DNA of 64,000 nt. Source: Streptomyces sp. SS1-1 (GTDB taxonomy: Bacteria; Actinomycetota; Actinomycetes; Streptomycetales; Streptomycetaceae). Each line of letters starts with the position of its first letter. Position 1 is the stretch's first letter. This document shows, one piece after another, positions 1 through 8,496 of the stretch. A model generated the notes under the pieces. That model did no database searches, was not told the origin of the DNA, and was given only the letters and a program-made list of their open reading frames with translations. The DNA lies in NCBI RefSeq assembly GCF_008973465.1, contig NZ_WBXN01000004.1, forward strand, positions 1,364,001 through 1,428,000. The letters are read 5' to 3'. A program made the position numbers and the translations under genes.

Positions 1-837
1 GGACTGCATCCGCTGGCCGTGGAGGACGCGCTGAAGGCGCACCAGCGGCCGAAGATGGAGGTGTACGACGACTCGCTGTTCATGGTCCTCAAGCCGGTCG
101 CCTACGAGCCGAAGAGCGATGTGGTCACCGCGGGTGAGGTGATGCTGTTCATCGGCGACTCCTTCGTGGTGACGGTCCGGCACGGCGACGAGACGCCGCT
201 CGGGTCGATCCGCAGGCGTCTGGAGCGGGACCCGGAGATGCTGCGGCACGGCCCGACGGCGGTGCTGTACGGGGTCGCCGACGCAGTGGTCGACCACTAT
301 CTCGAGGTCGCCGTGGAGCTGGGCGTCGACCTGGAGGAACTGGAGGCGGAGGTGTTCTCGCCGGAGACGAGCGGTTCACGGAACACGGCCTCGCGCATCT
401 ACGCCTTCAAACGGCAGGTCCTGGAGTTCCGCAGGGCGACGGGCCCGCTGGCGCAGCCCCTGACCCGGCTCGCCCGGACCGGGCCGGCCGGCACGGAGGT
501 GCCGTTCGTGCGCGACGAGGCGCAGCCGTTCTTCCGGGACGTCAGCGACCACCTCACGCGCGTGAACGAGTCCGTGGAGGGCCTGGACCGGCTGGTCTCC
601 GACGTCCTGTCGGCCCATCTGGCGCAGACGGGGGTGCGGCAGAACGACGACATGCGCAAGATCTCCGCGTGGGCGGCCATGGCCGCGCTCCCCACGCTGC
701 TCGCGGGGATCTACGGCATGAACTTCGAGCACATGCCCGAGCTGACCTGGGAGTGGTCGTACCCGGCGCTGCTCGCGATCATGGCCGCCCTGGAACTCCT
801 GCTGTACCGGACGTTCAAGCGGCGGGGGTGGTTGTAG
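1..837 (+). CDS. corA: CorA family magnesium/cobalt transporter, 5' truncated by window edge
   Basis: The reading frame is open from base 1, so the gene starts upstream and only the C-terminal ~278 residues are seen. The family forms a pentameric inner-membrane channel for Mg2+ or Co2+. The signature YGMNFE sits at the end of the first C-terminal transmembrane helix (about residues 215-240 of this fragment), followed by a second helix and a short basic tail ending KRRG. The long helical cytoplasmic part before it, with an acidic EELEAEVF stretch, fits the CorA funnel domain. The missing N-terminus cannot be judged. The next gene is convergent. Confidence 0.9.
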   Translation, partial: GLHPLAVEDALKAHQRPKMEVYDDSLFMVLKPVAYEPKSDVVTAGEVMLFIGDSFVVTVRHGDETPLGSIRRRLERDPEMLRHGPTAVLYGVADAVVDHYLEVAVELGVDLEELEAEVFSPETSGSRNTASRIYAFKRQVLEFRRATGPLAQPLTRLARTGPAGTEVPFVRDEAQPFFRDVSDHLTRVNESVEGLDRLVSDVLSAHLAQTGVRQNDDMRKISAWAAMAALPTLLAGIYGMNFEHMPELTWEWSYPALLAIMAALELLLYRTFKRRGWL

Positions 838-888
838 ACAGCTGACTCGTCCTGCCGCCGGGGCAGGGGAACGAGCGGACCCGGGCGG

Positions 889-1677
889 TCAGGCGAACTC
901 GGGGGCCGAGGTGGCCGGGCCGCCGAGGGCGTCGCGGCGTTCCGGCATCGACAGGGACACCATGCGGCGCCAGCCCGCGATCCGTTCCCAGGCGTAGACC
1001 GCGTGGATGCCCGCGGCGAGGACGGCGGCCTTGGGCCGGGACCAGCCCAGGACGCGGCCCATGTGGTCCATGACCGCGAGGCTGACGTCCCGGTAGATGC
1101 GGATCTCGGCGAGCGCGCACTCGCGCAGGGTGCGCTGGATGGTCCGGCCGTGGCCCCGGGCGGCGTAGCGCAGGAGTTCCTCGTGGCAGTAGGCGAGGTG
1201 GTTGTCCTCGTCGCCGGAGATCATCCGCACCGCGCGGCCGATGTCGGGGTGGTCGGCGAAGTGCTTGCGCAACAGGTCCATCTGCTCGGAGGCCCGCTGC
1301 TCGGTGACCCGGCTGTGCGCGAGGTAGGTGACGATGTCTTGCACGGTGAGCGGCCGGTCGCTCTTGAGCTTGTCGTGGGCGAGGCCGATGCCGTGCCGTT
1401 CGAGGAGCATCGTGTAGTCGGTCTCGGGCGGGACGGGCACGGGTTCGAGGCCGCGCTTCTTCAGCAGGGCGTTGAAGATCCGCCCGTGCTTGTCCTCGTC
1501 GGCGCCGTGCCGGGTGATCTTGGGGGCGAGGGCTTGTTCGCTCGGGGGGACGAGCGCGGCGATGCGCGCGTTCTCCCAGCCGCCCTGGGACTCCCCGCTG
1601 GCCGCGATGGAGCAGAACAGCCGGAACGACTCGTCGTTGTCGAGGATCTCCTGGAACAGACTCTTGGCCGAAAGCAT
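889..1677 (-). CDS. ferritin-like domain protein
   Basis: A 262-residue, mainly helical protein. Two carboxylate/histidine motifs, DEDKH (residues 60-64) and DEDNH (156-160), with further glutamates near 126 and 166, have the spacing of a di-iron ferritin-like four-helix bundle. The DNA does not show which reaction it carries out; iron handling or a di-iron oxygenase-like role is possible. The ATG at 1675-1677 follows a GAGAGGTG ribosome site that can pair with an upstream sequence (see the 1684-1747 entry). The gene is monocistronic, convergent with corA and separated from the next gene by 243 bases. Confidence 0.75.
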   Translation of the reverse strand: MLSAKSLFQEILDNDESFRLFCSIAASGESQGGWENARIAALVPPSEQALAPKITRHGADEDKHGRIFNALLKKRGLEPVPVPPETDYTMLLERHGIGLAHDKLKSDRPLTVQDIVTYLAHSRVTEQRASEQMDLLRKHFADHPDIGRAVRMISGDEDNHLAYCHEELLRYAARGHGRTIQRTLRECALAEIRIYRDVSLAVMDHMGRVLGWSRPKAAVLAAGIHAVYAWERIAGWRRMVSLSMPERRDALGGPATSAPEFA

Positions 1678-1683
1678 CGTGGG

Positions 1684-1747
1684 GCACCTCTCTCAGGACG
1701 CCGCAGGAATCCCGCGAAGAACGAGTCAAATGCGGTGAGAGGGGTGC
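1684..1747 (-). promoter_or_regulatory. 5' leader inverted repeat that could hide the ribosome site
   Basis: On the plus strand GCACCTCTCTCA (1684-1695) and TGAGAGGGGTGC (1736-1747) are complementary at 11 of 12 positions, with about 40 bases between them. In the transcript of the ferritin-like gene the downstream arm is the Shine-Dalgarno sequence itself, so folding would mask it. Whether the transcript starts far enough upstream to contain both arms is not known. The rest of 1678-1920 holds a terminator and no gene. Confidence 0.4.
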
Positions 1748-1842
1748 TGCAACAGCTGTGTCGGACAACTGGGCCGAACGGATGACACGCGGGGCACGAC
1801 GGAGGCGTAACCCCGCGGGGTCCGCGCCCGTTGTTCTCCGTG

Positions 1843-1885
1843 ACGGCCGTGGCGGGGAAGACCCCCGAGCCCCCACCACGGCCGT
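1843..1885 (-). terminator. hairpin terminator of the LLM oxidoreductase gene
   Basis: ACGGCCGTGG (1843-1852) pairs perfectly with CCACGGCCGT (1876-1885), with a 23-base loop. It lies just downstream of the minus-strand gene ending at 1921. There is no clear T-run, which is usual for Streptomyces terminators. Confidence 0.5.
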
Positions 1886-1920
1886 AGGAATGTCCGGGAC
1901 CGGCTCCCGGGGCCGGAGGG

Positions 1921-2976
1921 TCAGGCGAGGCCGGCGCGCTCCAGGGCCTCGACACCGGCGCGCAGCGAGCGCAGCCGCTCGTCGAGGGTGAAGCCGGCCG
2001 GGGCGAGGGACAGCGTGGTGACGCCGGCGGCGGCGTAGGCCTTCATCCGGTCGGCGATGCGGTCGACGGAGCCGAGCAGCGTGGTCCGGTCGATCAGCTC
2101 CTGCGGTACGGCGGCCGCGGCGCCCTGCTTGTCGCCCGAGAGGTACTTGGCCTGGATGTCGGCGGCTTCCTTCTCGTAGCCCATGCGCTGGGCGAGCTGG
2201 TTGTAGAAGTTCTGCTTGGGGCTGCCCATGCCGCCGACGTACAGCGCGGTGTAGGGGCGGAAGGTGTCGGCGAGGGACGCCACGTCCTTGTCGTCGCCGA
2301 CGGCGAGCGGCAGCGTCGGGCAGACGTCGAAGCCGTCGAGGGTCTTGCCGGCCTTCTCGCGGCCCGCGCGCAGATGCCGGATGGTGGTGTCCTCCAGGTG
2401 GTCCGCGGAGGGGAAGATGAGCAGGGCGCCGTCGGCGATCTCGCCGGTCTGCTCCAGGTTCTTCGGGCCGATCGCGGCGATGTAGAGCGGGATGTGCTCG
2501 CGCTGCGGGTGCACGGTCAGCTTGATCGGCTTGCCGGGGCCGCCGGGCAGCGGCAGCGTCCAGTGCTCGCCCTCGTAGCTGAGGCGCTCGCGGGTCATGG
2601 CGCGGCGGACGATCTCCACGTACTCGCGGGTGCGGGCGAGCGGCTTGTCGAACTTGACGCCGTACCAGCCCTCGGAGACCTGCGGTCCGGACACGCCGAG
2701 GCCGAGGCGGAAGCGGCCGCCGGACAGGGAGTCCAGGGTCGCGGCGGTCATCGCGGTCATCGCGGGCTGACGGGCCGGGATCTGGAAGATCGCGGAGCCG
2801 ACGTCGATGCGCTCGGTCTGGGCGGCGACCCAGCTGAGCACGGTGGCCGCGTCCGAGCCGTACGCCTCGGCGGCCCAGCACACGGCGTACCCGAGCCGGT
2901 CGGCCTCCTGCGCGACGGCGAGATTGTCCGCGTCCATTCCGGCACCCCAGTAGCCGAGGTTGATCCCGAGCTGCAT
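1921..2976 (-). CDS. LLM class F420-dependent oxidoreductase
   Basis: A 351-residue luciferase-like TIM-barrel protein. The start MQLGINLGYWG, the central SGGRFRLGLGVSGPQV motif and the IAAIGPKNLEQTGEIADGAL segment are typical of actinobacterial F420-dependent LLM oxidoreductases, which transfer hydride to or from coenzyme F420 in the cytosol. The substrate cannot be read from the sequence. The ATG at 2974-2976 is preceded by a GAGGAG-type site. A quasi-palindrome 13 bases upstream may be an operator. The gene is divergent from the aldo/keto reductase. Confidence 0.88.
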   Translation of the reverse strand: MQLGINLGYWGAGMDADNLAVAQEADRLGYAVCWAAEAYGSDAATVLSWVAAQTERIDVGSAIFQIPARQPAMTAMTAATLDSLSGGRFRLGLGVSGPQVSEGWYGVKFDKPLARTREYVEIVRRAMTRERLSYEGEHWTLPLPGGPGKPIKLTVHPQREHIPLYIAAIGPKNLEQTGEIADGALLIFPSADHLEDTTIRHLRAGREKAGKTLDGFDVCPTLPLAVGDDKDVASLADTFRPYTALYVGGMGSPKQNFYNQLAQRMGYEKEAADIQAKYLSGDKQGAAAAVPQELIDRTTLLGSVDRIADRMKAYAAAGVTTLSLAPAGFTLDERLRSLRAGVEALERAGLA

Positions 2977-2988
2977 GGCCGACTCCTC

Positions 2989-3002
2989 TTACCGATCAGT
3001 AA
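2989..3002. promoter_or_regulatory. TetR-like quasi-palindrome upstream of the LLM oxidoreductase
   Basis: TTACCGATCAGTAA matches its own reverse complement at 12 of 14 bases (TTAC-N-GATC-N-GTAA). It sits 13 bases before the start codon, where a repressor would block expression. The shape is that of TetR-family operators; no cognate regulator is adjacent. Confidence 0.4.
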
Positions 3003-3151
3003 CGTCCTGTGTGGGCCAGACCTTAGCGCGGGGGGCCTCTCACGGGGAGGGCGGTGGGGCGGGCGTCGCCCGGCCGGCGCCGCCGACCTCGCCGAAACTG
3101 GTCATCCACAGGCCCCCACAGGTCAGGTTCTGGCCAGTAATCTCGGCGTTC

Positions 3152-4135
3152 ATGGAGCAGAGGCATCTCGGCCGCACCGGCCTGCGCGTGTCCCGGATCG
3201 GGCTCGGCACGCTCACCTGGGGAAGGGACACCGACGAGCACGACGCGGCGGACCTCCTGAAGACGTTCTGGGAGGCCGGCGGCACCCTCGTGGACACGGC
3301 CGACGTGTACGGCGACGGGGAGGCGGAGTATCTGCTGGGCCGGCTCATGGAGGGGCTCGTCCCGCGCCGGGACCTGGTCATCTCCACGAAGGCGGGCAGC
3401 GTCCCCGACCCCGACCGCCGGTTCGACGGCTCGCGCGGCCATCTGCTCTCCGCGCTGGACGCCTCGCTGGCCCGCCTCGGCACCGAGTACGTCGACATCT
3501 GGCACATCCACGCCTACGACCCGCACACCCCGCTCGACGAGACGCTGCACGCGCTCGACCTGGCGGTGTCCAGCGGCCGCGCCCGGTACGTCGGCGTCTC
3601 CAACTTCTGCGGCTGGCAGCTCGCCAAGGCGGCCACCTGGCAGCTCGCGGCGCCGGGCACCCGGACCCGGCTGGCGAGCACACAGCTGGAGTACTCGCTG
3701 CTCCAGCGGGGCGTGGAGCGCGAGGTGCTGCCCGCCGCGCTGGACCTGGGGGTCGGCCTGCTGCCGTCGTCGCCGCTGGGCCGGGGCGTGCTGACCGGCA
3801 AGTACCGCAATGGGACGCCGCCGGACTCGCGCGGCGGCTCGGAGCACCTGGCCCCGTTCGTCGCCCCGTACCTCGACGACACGGCGAGCCGCATCGTGGA
3901 CGCCGTGCAGACGGCCGCCGACGGGCTGGCCGTCTCCCCGCTCCAGGTCGCCCTCGCCTGGGTGCGCGACCGGCCCGGCGTGACCGCCCCCGTCATAGGC
4001 GCGCGCACCGCGCAGCAGCTCACGGCCGCGTTGTCAGTGGAGGACCTTAGTCTTCCTGACGAGATCTGCCGGGCGCTCGACGACGTCTCCGCGCCCGTGC
4101 ACCGCTATCCCGATCACGACTGGAGCACGCTGTGA
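3152..4135 (+). CDS. aldo/keto reductase
   Basis: A 327-residue NADPH-dependent oxidoreductase of the AKR fold. Visible features are MEQRHLGRTGLRVSRIGLGT at the start, the catalytic Asp/Tyr region VDTADVYGDGEAE, the Lys in VISTKAG, the His in DIWHIHAYD and the C-terminal cofactor segment APVIGARTAQQL. This resembles the YajO/Tas group, which reduces aldehydes and ketones. An in-frame ORF extends further upstream, but the ATG at 3152 begins the conserved fold. The stop overlaps the GTG of the next gene by 4 bases (GTGA), so the two are probably translationally coupled. Confidence 0.9.
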   Translation: MEQRHLGRTGLRVSRIGLGTLTWGRDTDEHDAADLLKTFWEAGGTLVDTADVYGDGEAEYLLGRLMEGLVPRRDLVISTKAGSVPDPDRRFDGSRGHLLSALDASLARLGTEYVDIWHIHAYDPHTPLDETLHALDLAVSSGRARYVGVSNFCGWQLAKAATWQLAAPGTRTRLASTQLEYSLLQRGVEREVLPAALDLGVGLLPSSPLGRGVLTGKYRNGTPPDSRGGSEHLAPFVAPYLDDTASRIVDAVQTAADGLAVSPLQVALAWVRDRPGVTAPVIGARTAQQLTAALSVEDLSLPDEICRALDDVSAPVHRYPDHDWSTL

Positions 4136-6297
4136 GCACGGAGCCGCCCGAGACCACGGAGGACGCCGAGCCGGGGACGCCGGCGGCCGGGGACCAGCCG
4201 GCCGGGGACGAGCCGGCCGGCACCGCCGCGTCCGGGGAGGACGCGGCGAAGCAGTTGTCGGAGGCCGAGGCCGAGCTCGCCGCCCAGCGCCTGGAGCGGG
4301 AGCGGATCGAGCGGCGCAAGGCCGAGAGGCAGGGGCCCGTCGCCGCCGGGGCCAAGCTCAGCGGGAAGGCCGCGGACCTGCTGGCCGCGGTGCGGGCCGT
4401 GGAGAGCGGCGCCAAGCCCGCGGCCACCGTCTTCAGCGAGCCGGAGCCGCCGCGCCGCCCGGCGCCCGAGCCGGTGCGCCGCCCCGAGCCCGTGGCCGAG
4501 CCGGGTGCGCCCGCCGCGCCCGCGCCGGAGAGCGTCGAGGCGGTGCGGGGTGTGCTGGCCGAGGGCGGCGCCCCGGAAGGGCTCGCCCCGCAGGTGGCGG
4601 CGGCCCTCGGCGAGAGTGCCGCGCGGGCGCTGCGGGAGGACCCGTGGCAGCTGCTGCGGGTTCCCGGCGTACGGCCCGAGCAGGCCGACGGGTTCGCGCG
4701 GGCGCTGCTCGGCGCCGCGTGCGCGCCGGACGACGAGCGGCGCGGGCGCGCGGTCACCGGCTGGCTGCTGGAGCAGGCGGCGCTCGCCGGGCACACGGCG
4801 CTGGAGCTGCCGGCGCTGACGGCCGCGCTGGCCCGGCAGGGCGTGCCCGACCCTGACGCGGCCGTGCAGGACGCCCTGGCCGAGGGCGAGGCCCTGGCGT
4901 TCCAGGACGCCCTGGACGCGCCGCCCGGCGCCCCGGCCGCCGCGAGCGGTGAGGCGGGCGAGGCGGGCGAGGACGGCGGGGAGGAGGAGCGGCCGGTCCG
5001 GGTCCTCGTCGGCCTGGAGCGGTACGCCCTCGCCGAGGAGAGCCTCGCCGACGGACTGGCCCGGCTGATCAACTCCGTGCCCAAGCAGGACGGTGCGGCC
5101 GAGGACTGGGAGCGCGCGGCGGGCGGCGCGGGTTCCGCCGCCGAGCTGATCCGCGCGGTCGCCGCGCACGGACTCGTCCTGCACACCGGCGGGGAGGCGT
5201 CGCTGGCCGAGCCGGCGGCCCTGCTGCGTGCGGCGGGGGTGCTGGGGCTGCGGGCCTGGGCCGCCGCGCACACCCCGGCCGGCCGCGACCGCTTCGCCGC
5301 CCTGCCCGCCCTGTCCGACGGGCCGGACGCGGAGGCCGGGCCGACCGTGGCGACCGTCGCCGGTCTGCTGTCCGGCGCGGAGGGCCCCGGCCGGGACACG
5401 GACGGCGCCCTCGACCTGGACCTGCTCGTCGTGCTGGACGCGCCGCTGCTGGACGTCGAGACGGCGGCCCTACTGGCCGAGTCGCTGCCCGACGGGGCCC
5501 GGCTGGTCCTGGCCGGCGACCCCGGGGTGCTGTGGTCGGCGGGCCCGGGCCGGGTGTTCGCCGATCTGCTGGCGGCGAAGGTCTGCCCGCAGATCGCCTC
5601 GCGGCGCCCGGACCCCGGCCCGCTGGGCGAGCTGGTCTCCGGCATCGGCATCGGCGAGCTGACCCAGGTGGAGGCCCCCGGCAAGGAGGTCGTGATCGTG
5701 CCCGTGCGGGACGCGGGCGAGGCCGTGCACCGCACCGTGCAGCTCGTCGCGGACTCGGTGCCGCGGGCCATCGGCGTCCCTCCGGAGGACACCCAGGTGA
5801 TCACTCCGGGACACGGGGGCGCGGCCGGTACGCGCGCGCTCAACGCCGCGCTCAAGGCACGCCTCAACCCCGGCCCGGGCCGCTTCGGCGGCTTCGACCC
5901 CGGGGACCGCGTCGCCTACTCCCCCGCGCCGGGCCGTACGGTGCCGGGGCAGGTCGTCGGGGCCGACGCCGAAGGGCTGCGGCTGGCCTGCGCGGGAGAG
6001 GCCGTGCTCGTGCCGAGGGAGCGGGTGGAGCAGTCCGTGCGGCACGGCTGGGCGCTCACCGCGCACCAGGCGGCGGGCGGCCGCTGGCCGGCGGCGGTCG
6101 TGGTCCTGCCCGGTGACGCCGTCCAGGCCCTGAGCCGTCCCTGGGTCTACACGGCCTTCAGCCGCGCCGACCGCCATCTGTCCGTCGTGCACGGCGTGGA
6201 GCAGGCCCTGCCGCGGGCCGTCGCCGAGGTCCCGGCGAAGCCGCGCACGACCCGGCTTGCGGCGCTGCTGCGGCCGCAGGTGCCGACGACCGCCTGA
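4132..6297 (+). CDS. RecD2-like helix-hairpin-helix protein with degenerate helicase motifs
   Basis: A 721-residue protein. Residues 1-130 are a low-complexity acidic/Pro-Ala segment with a charged coiled-coil patch (45-68). Residues 135-260 resemble the helical HHH part of RecD2. Residues 340-700 follow the RecD2 motor order, but key motifs are altered: the Walker A slot reads TGGEASLAEPAA with no GKT, the DEAS-type Walker B slot reads VVLDAPLLD, motif III reads AGDPGVLWSAGPGRVF, and the C-terminal motifs read HQAAGG (645) and YTAFSRADR (673). ATP hydrolysis is therefore doubtful, and a DNA-binding or scaffold role is an inference. It is coupled to the aldo/keto reductase by a GTGA overlap. 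Confidence 0.75.
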   Translation: MSTEPPETTEDAEPGTPAAGDQPAGDEPAGTAASGEDAAKQLSEAEAELAAQRLERERIERRKAERQGPVAAGAKLSGKAADLLAAVRAVESGAKPAATVFSEPEPPRRPAPEPVRRPEPVAEPGAPAAPAPESVEAVRGVLAEGGAPEGLAPQVAAALGESAARALREDPWQLLRVPGVRPEQADGFARALLGAACAPDDERRGRAVTGWLLEQAALAGHTALELPALTAALARQGVPDPDAAVQDALAEGEALAFQDALDAPPGAPAAASGEAGEAGEDGGEEERPVRVLVGLERYALAEESLADGLARLINSVPKQDGAAEDWERAAGGAGSAAELIRAVAAHGLVLHTGGEASLAEPAALLRAAGVLGLRAWAAAHTPAGRDRFAALPALSDGPDAEAGPTVATVAGLLSGAEGPGRDTDGALDLDLLVVLDAPLLDVETAALLAESLPDGARLVLAGDPGVLWSAGPGRVFADLLAAKVCPQIASRRPDPGPLGELVSGIGIGELTQVEAPGKEVVIVPVRDAGEAVHRTVQLVADSVPRAIGVPPEDTQVITPGHGGAAGTRALNAALKARLNPGPGRFGGFDPGDRVAYSPAPGRTVPGQVVGADAEGLRLACAGEAVLVPRERVEQSVRHGWALTAHQAAGGRWPAAVVVLPGDAVQALSRPWVYTAFSRADRHLSVVHGVEQALPRAVAEVPAKPRTTRLAALLRPQVPTTA

Positions 6298-6313
6298 TCC
6301 GACGGTCCGCTCA

Positions 6314-6365
6314 CGACGACGGCGGCGGTCACGGAGGGGTTCCTCCGTGACCGCCGCCGTCGTCG
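6314..6365. terminator. strong bidirectional terminator hairpin
   Basis: The arms 6314-6337 and 6342-6365 are perfectly complementary over 24 bp with a 4-base loop (GGTT). It lies between two convergent genes, so it can stop transcription from both sides. Confidence 0.85.
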
Positions 6366-6391
6366 GTGCCGTCGCCCGGCGCGGGTGCGGC

Positions 6392-7117
6392 TCAGCGCCG
6401 GTCCGCGTCCAAGGGCTCGATCTCGTCCCCGTCGGGGTCGGTGTCGAGTTCCTCCTCGAGGTCGTCGTCGGCGTCCTCGTCGGGGTCCTCCGTCTCGTCG
6501 ACGTCGTCCAGGTCGTCGTCGAAGACGGTGCTGACGTCGAAGCGGCAGATCACGCGCTGCGGGTCGGCGCCCTCGAAGGGGGCCTCCAGCCACTCGCCGG
6601 GGTCGGCCTGTTCGTCCGAGGCGATCACCCAGAGCGTCGAGTCGCCCTCCTCCAGCCCGAACTCCTTGTGCCGGGACGCGATCTCGTCCGGTTCGAACTC
6701 GCCGAACAGCAGCCCCAGCGCACCGTGGACGGTGCCCGAGGCCTCGCCGTCGGAGCCGTCGTCGTACTCCGCGGCCTCGATGCGCTCGGCCTGCGCCCTC
6801 AGCCGCTGCGGCTCCACCACGGAGTAGTCGCGCCGGATCAGCACGCTGACCGCGTTCGGCTCCTCGGGGCCCGTGTACGGGGGCAGCGCGTCCTCGGCGC
6901 CGGGGATCTCGAACGGGGTGACCTCGTCGTAGCGGTCGTAGAGCAGCTCGTCGTAGACCTCGGCGGCGGCGGCCAGCTCGTTGAACGCCTCGTAGACGGC
7001 CGGGTCGTCCTCACCCGACCGGCGTTCGACGGCGGCCAGGTGGCGGTCGAGCGCGGTCTTGACCGCCTCGGCTGCGGCGCGTACCTCGGCAGCGGTGGGC
7101 TGCACAGCATCAGACAT
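6392..7117 (-). CDS. conserved acidic hypothetical protein
   Basis: A 241-residue protein that I do not recognise by function. It starts MSDAVQPTAAEVRAAAEAV, is helical and acidic throughout, and ends in an Asp/Glu-rich tail (about residues 200-241) of which well over half is D or E. The middle carries LLFGEFEPDEIASRH and STLWVIASDEQ. I chose the ATG at 7115-7117; the frame is open 37 codons further upstream, but that would run into the divergent gene. There are no transmembrane segments or signal peptide, so it should be cytosolic. It is divergent from the DUF5703 gene with a 47-base shared promoter region. Confidence 0.7.
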   Translation of the reverse strand: MSDAVQPTAAEVRAAAEAVKTALDRHLAAVERRSGEDDPAVYEAFNELAAAAEVYDELLYDRYDEVTPFEIPGAEDALPPYTGPEEPNAVSVLIRRDYSVVEPQRLRAQAERIEAAEYDDGSDGEASGTVHGALGLLFGEFEPDEIASRHKEFGLEEGDSTLWVIASDEQADPGEWLEAPFEGADPQRVICRFDVSTVFDDDLDDVDETEDPDEDADDDLEEELDTDPDGDEIEPLDADRR

Positions 7118-7164
7118 AGTGCAGACGCTATCCGTACCGGGCCCCAGCCCGCACAATAGATGCG

Positions 7165-7353
7165 ATGCCGGAATACGAATTTGTCGACGTGTACGTGCCG
7201 CGCGGGGTCTCCCGCAAGGACGCCACACGTCTGCTGACGGACCATGCCGAGTACGGACACTGGGAGTTGGACCGCCTGAGTCTGCTGCGCGACGGCAGCC
7301 GCCGGGTGCGGTTGCGGCGCCGGATCATCCGCCAGGTGCGGGCCACCTGGTAG
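7165..7353 (+). CDS. DUF5703-like small protein
   Basis: A 62-residue protein starting MPEYEFVDVYVPRGVSRKDA. It ends with a strongly basic stretch, RRVRLRRRIIRQVRATW. The length and the pattern GVSRKDATRLLTDHAEYGHWELDRLSL match a small actinobacterial family annotated as DUF5703. No function is known to me; the basic C-terminus suggests nucleic-acid or membrane-surface contact. It is divergent from the acidic protein gene and is followed directly by a GC-rich terminator. The call rests on length and sequence pattern from memory. Confidence 0.75.
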   Translation: MPEYEFVDVYVPRGVSRKDATRLLTDHAEYGHWELDRLSLLRDGSRRVRLRRRIIRQVRATW

Positions 7354-7383
7354 CTGGGACGGGGACCGGGCGGACGGAACAGA

Positions 7384-7411
7384 AGCGGGCCCCGCGTGTG
7401 CGGGGCCCGCT
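7384..7411. terminator. GC-rich hairpin between the convergent DUF5703 gene and chpC
   Basis: GCGGGCCCCGC (7385-7395) and GCGGGGCCCGC (7400-7410) form a perfect 11-bp stem with a 4-base loop, and an extra A-T pair closes the base. It sits between two convergent genes and can serve both. Confidence 0.8.
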
Positions 7412-7434
7412 GTCCTCGTGCCGTGCGTCACGTC

Positions 7435-8352
7435 CTAGGCGGACTGACGGGCCTTGCGGTAGAGCACCGCGCCCGCGAGCAGCGCGCCGGCGCCGACCGG
7501 CAGGACGAGACCCATCGGGACGTCGCTGCCGGTGTGGGCGAGCTGGGCGTCGCCCTGGGGCTGGGTGACGAAGTGGGCGCCCGGCTCGTTGCCGTGCGAG
7601 CCACCGCCCGGGGTGCTCGGCTCGTCGGGGGTGCCGGGCTCACCGGGGTTCCCGGGCTCTCCCGGGTTACCGGGCTCACCGGGGTTGCCGGGCTCTCCCG
7701 GGTTACCGGGCTCACCGGGGTTCCCCGGCTCACCGGGGTTCCCCGGCTCACCGGGGTTGCCGGGCTCACCGGGGTTCCCCGGGTTACCGGGCTCACCAGG
7801 ATTGCCGGGCTCACCCGGGTTCCCCGGCTCACCGGGGTTGCCGGGATTCCCCGGGTTGCCCGGGTTGCCCGGGTTACCGGGGTTGCCCGGGTTACCGGGG
7901 TTGCCCGGCTGCTCGGGCGAGCCGGGCGGGGTCTGGTGGCCGCCGCCGTTGACGCAGTCGTTGCCCTCGGCCGCGTTGCCGACGCCGATGACGTCGATCG
8001 TGTTGCCGCACACGTTGACCGGCACGTGGACCGGGACCTGGACGCTGTTGCCGGAGCCGACGCCCGGCGAGTGACTGGCGTGCCCGTCCGCCTTGGCGCC
8101 CGTGCCACCCTTGTTGGCGCAGCTGTTGCCCATCGCGGGGTTGAGGACGCCCACCACGTCGACGGTGTTGCCGCAGACGTTGACCGGGACGTCCACCGGC
8201 ACCTGCACCGAGTTGCCCGACAGCACGCCGGGCGAGTGGGACGAGGAGCCGTGCGCACCCGAGCCGGTGGCGTGGGCGGCGCCGCCCGCGGCCGCGATGA
8301 CCCCGGTCGCCGCCGCCACGGTCATCAGGCCCTTGCGGGTGACCTGTCGCAT
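7435..8352 (-). CDS. chpC: long chaplin with two chaplin domains, collagen-like linker and sortase signal
   Basis: A 305-residue cell-wall-anchored surface protein. A signal peptide (about 1-28) precedes chaplin domain 1 (37-80) and domain 2 (93-135); each has [22 protein letters not shown] and a second Cys that can form the domain disulfide. Residues 149-238 are about 30 tandem PGN/PGE triplets. The sorting signal is LAHTG (271-275), followed by a hydrophobic helix and a YRKARQSA tail. Long chaplins are linked to peptidoglycan by sortase and help assemble the amyloid coat that makes aerial hyphae hydrophobic. Assignment as chpC rests on its position beside chpH, as in S. coelicolor. Confidence 0.9.
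   Translation of the reverse strand: MRQVTRKGLMTVAAATGVIAAAGGAAHATGSGAHGSSSHSPGVLSGNSVQVPVDVPVNVCGNTVDVVGVLNPAMGNSCANKGGTGAKADGHASHSPGVGSGNSVQVPVHVPVNVCGNTIDVIGVGNAAEGNDCVNGGGHQTPPGSPEQPGNPGNPGNPGNPGNPGNPGNPGNPGEPGNPGEPGNPGEPGNPGNPGEPGNPGEPGNPGEPGNPGEPGNPGEPGNPGEPGNPGEPGNPGEPGTPDEPSTPGGGSHGNEPGAHFVTQPQGDAQLAHTGSDVPMGLVLPVGAGALLAGAVLYRKARQSA
7639..7908 (-). repeat. in-gene repeat encoding PGN/PGE triplets of chpC
   Basis: About 30 nine-base units, mostly arranged as 18-base PGNPGE or PGNPGN pairs, encode a rod-like Gly-X-Y-type linker. Codon choice varies between copies (GGG, GGT, CCC and CCG alternate), so the array is not a very recent expansion, but it remains prone to slippage. Confidence 0.85.
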
Positions 8353-8496
8353 TGCTGAATACCTGCCTTCGACCTTGTTCCGAGAAGACACGTCGGGAGA
8401 TCGGCCGACGTTCCGTAAAGGCCGGTCGGCCCCGGAGCGCATGGCACGCGCCCCGGGGCCGACGGCTCAGCCCTGGTCACAGGGCGAGACACAACG

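Noticed and set aside
7428..8258. Plus- and minus-frame shadow ORFs over the chaplin linker
   Set aside because: The chaplin domains, signal peptide and LAHTG are all in one frame; the other frames reflect the 9-base repeat.
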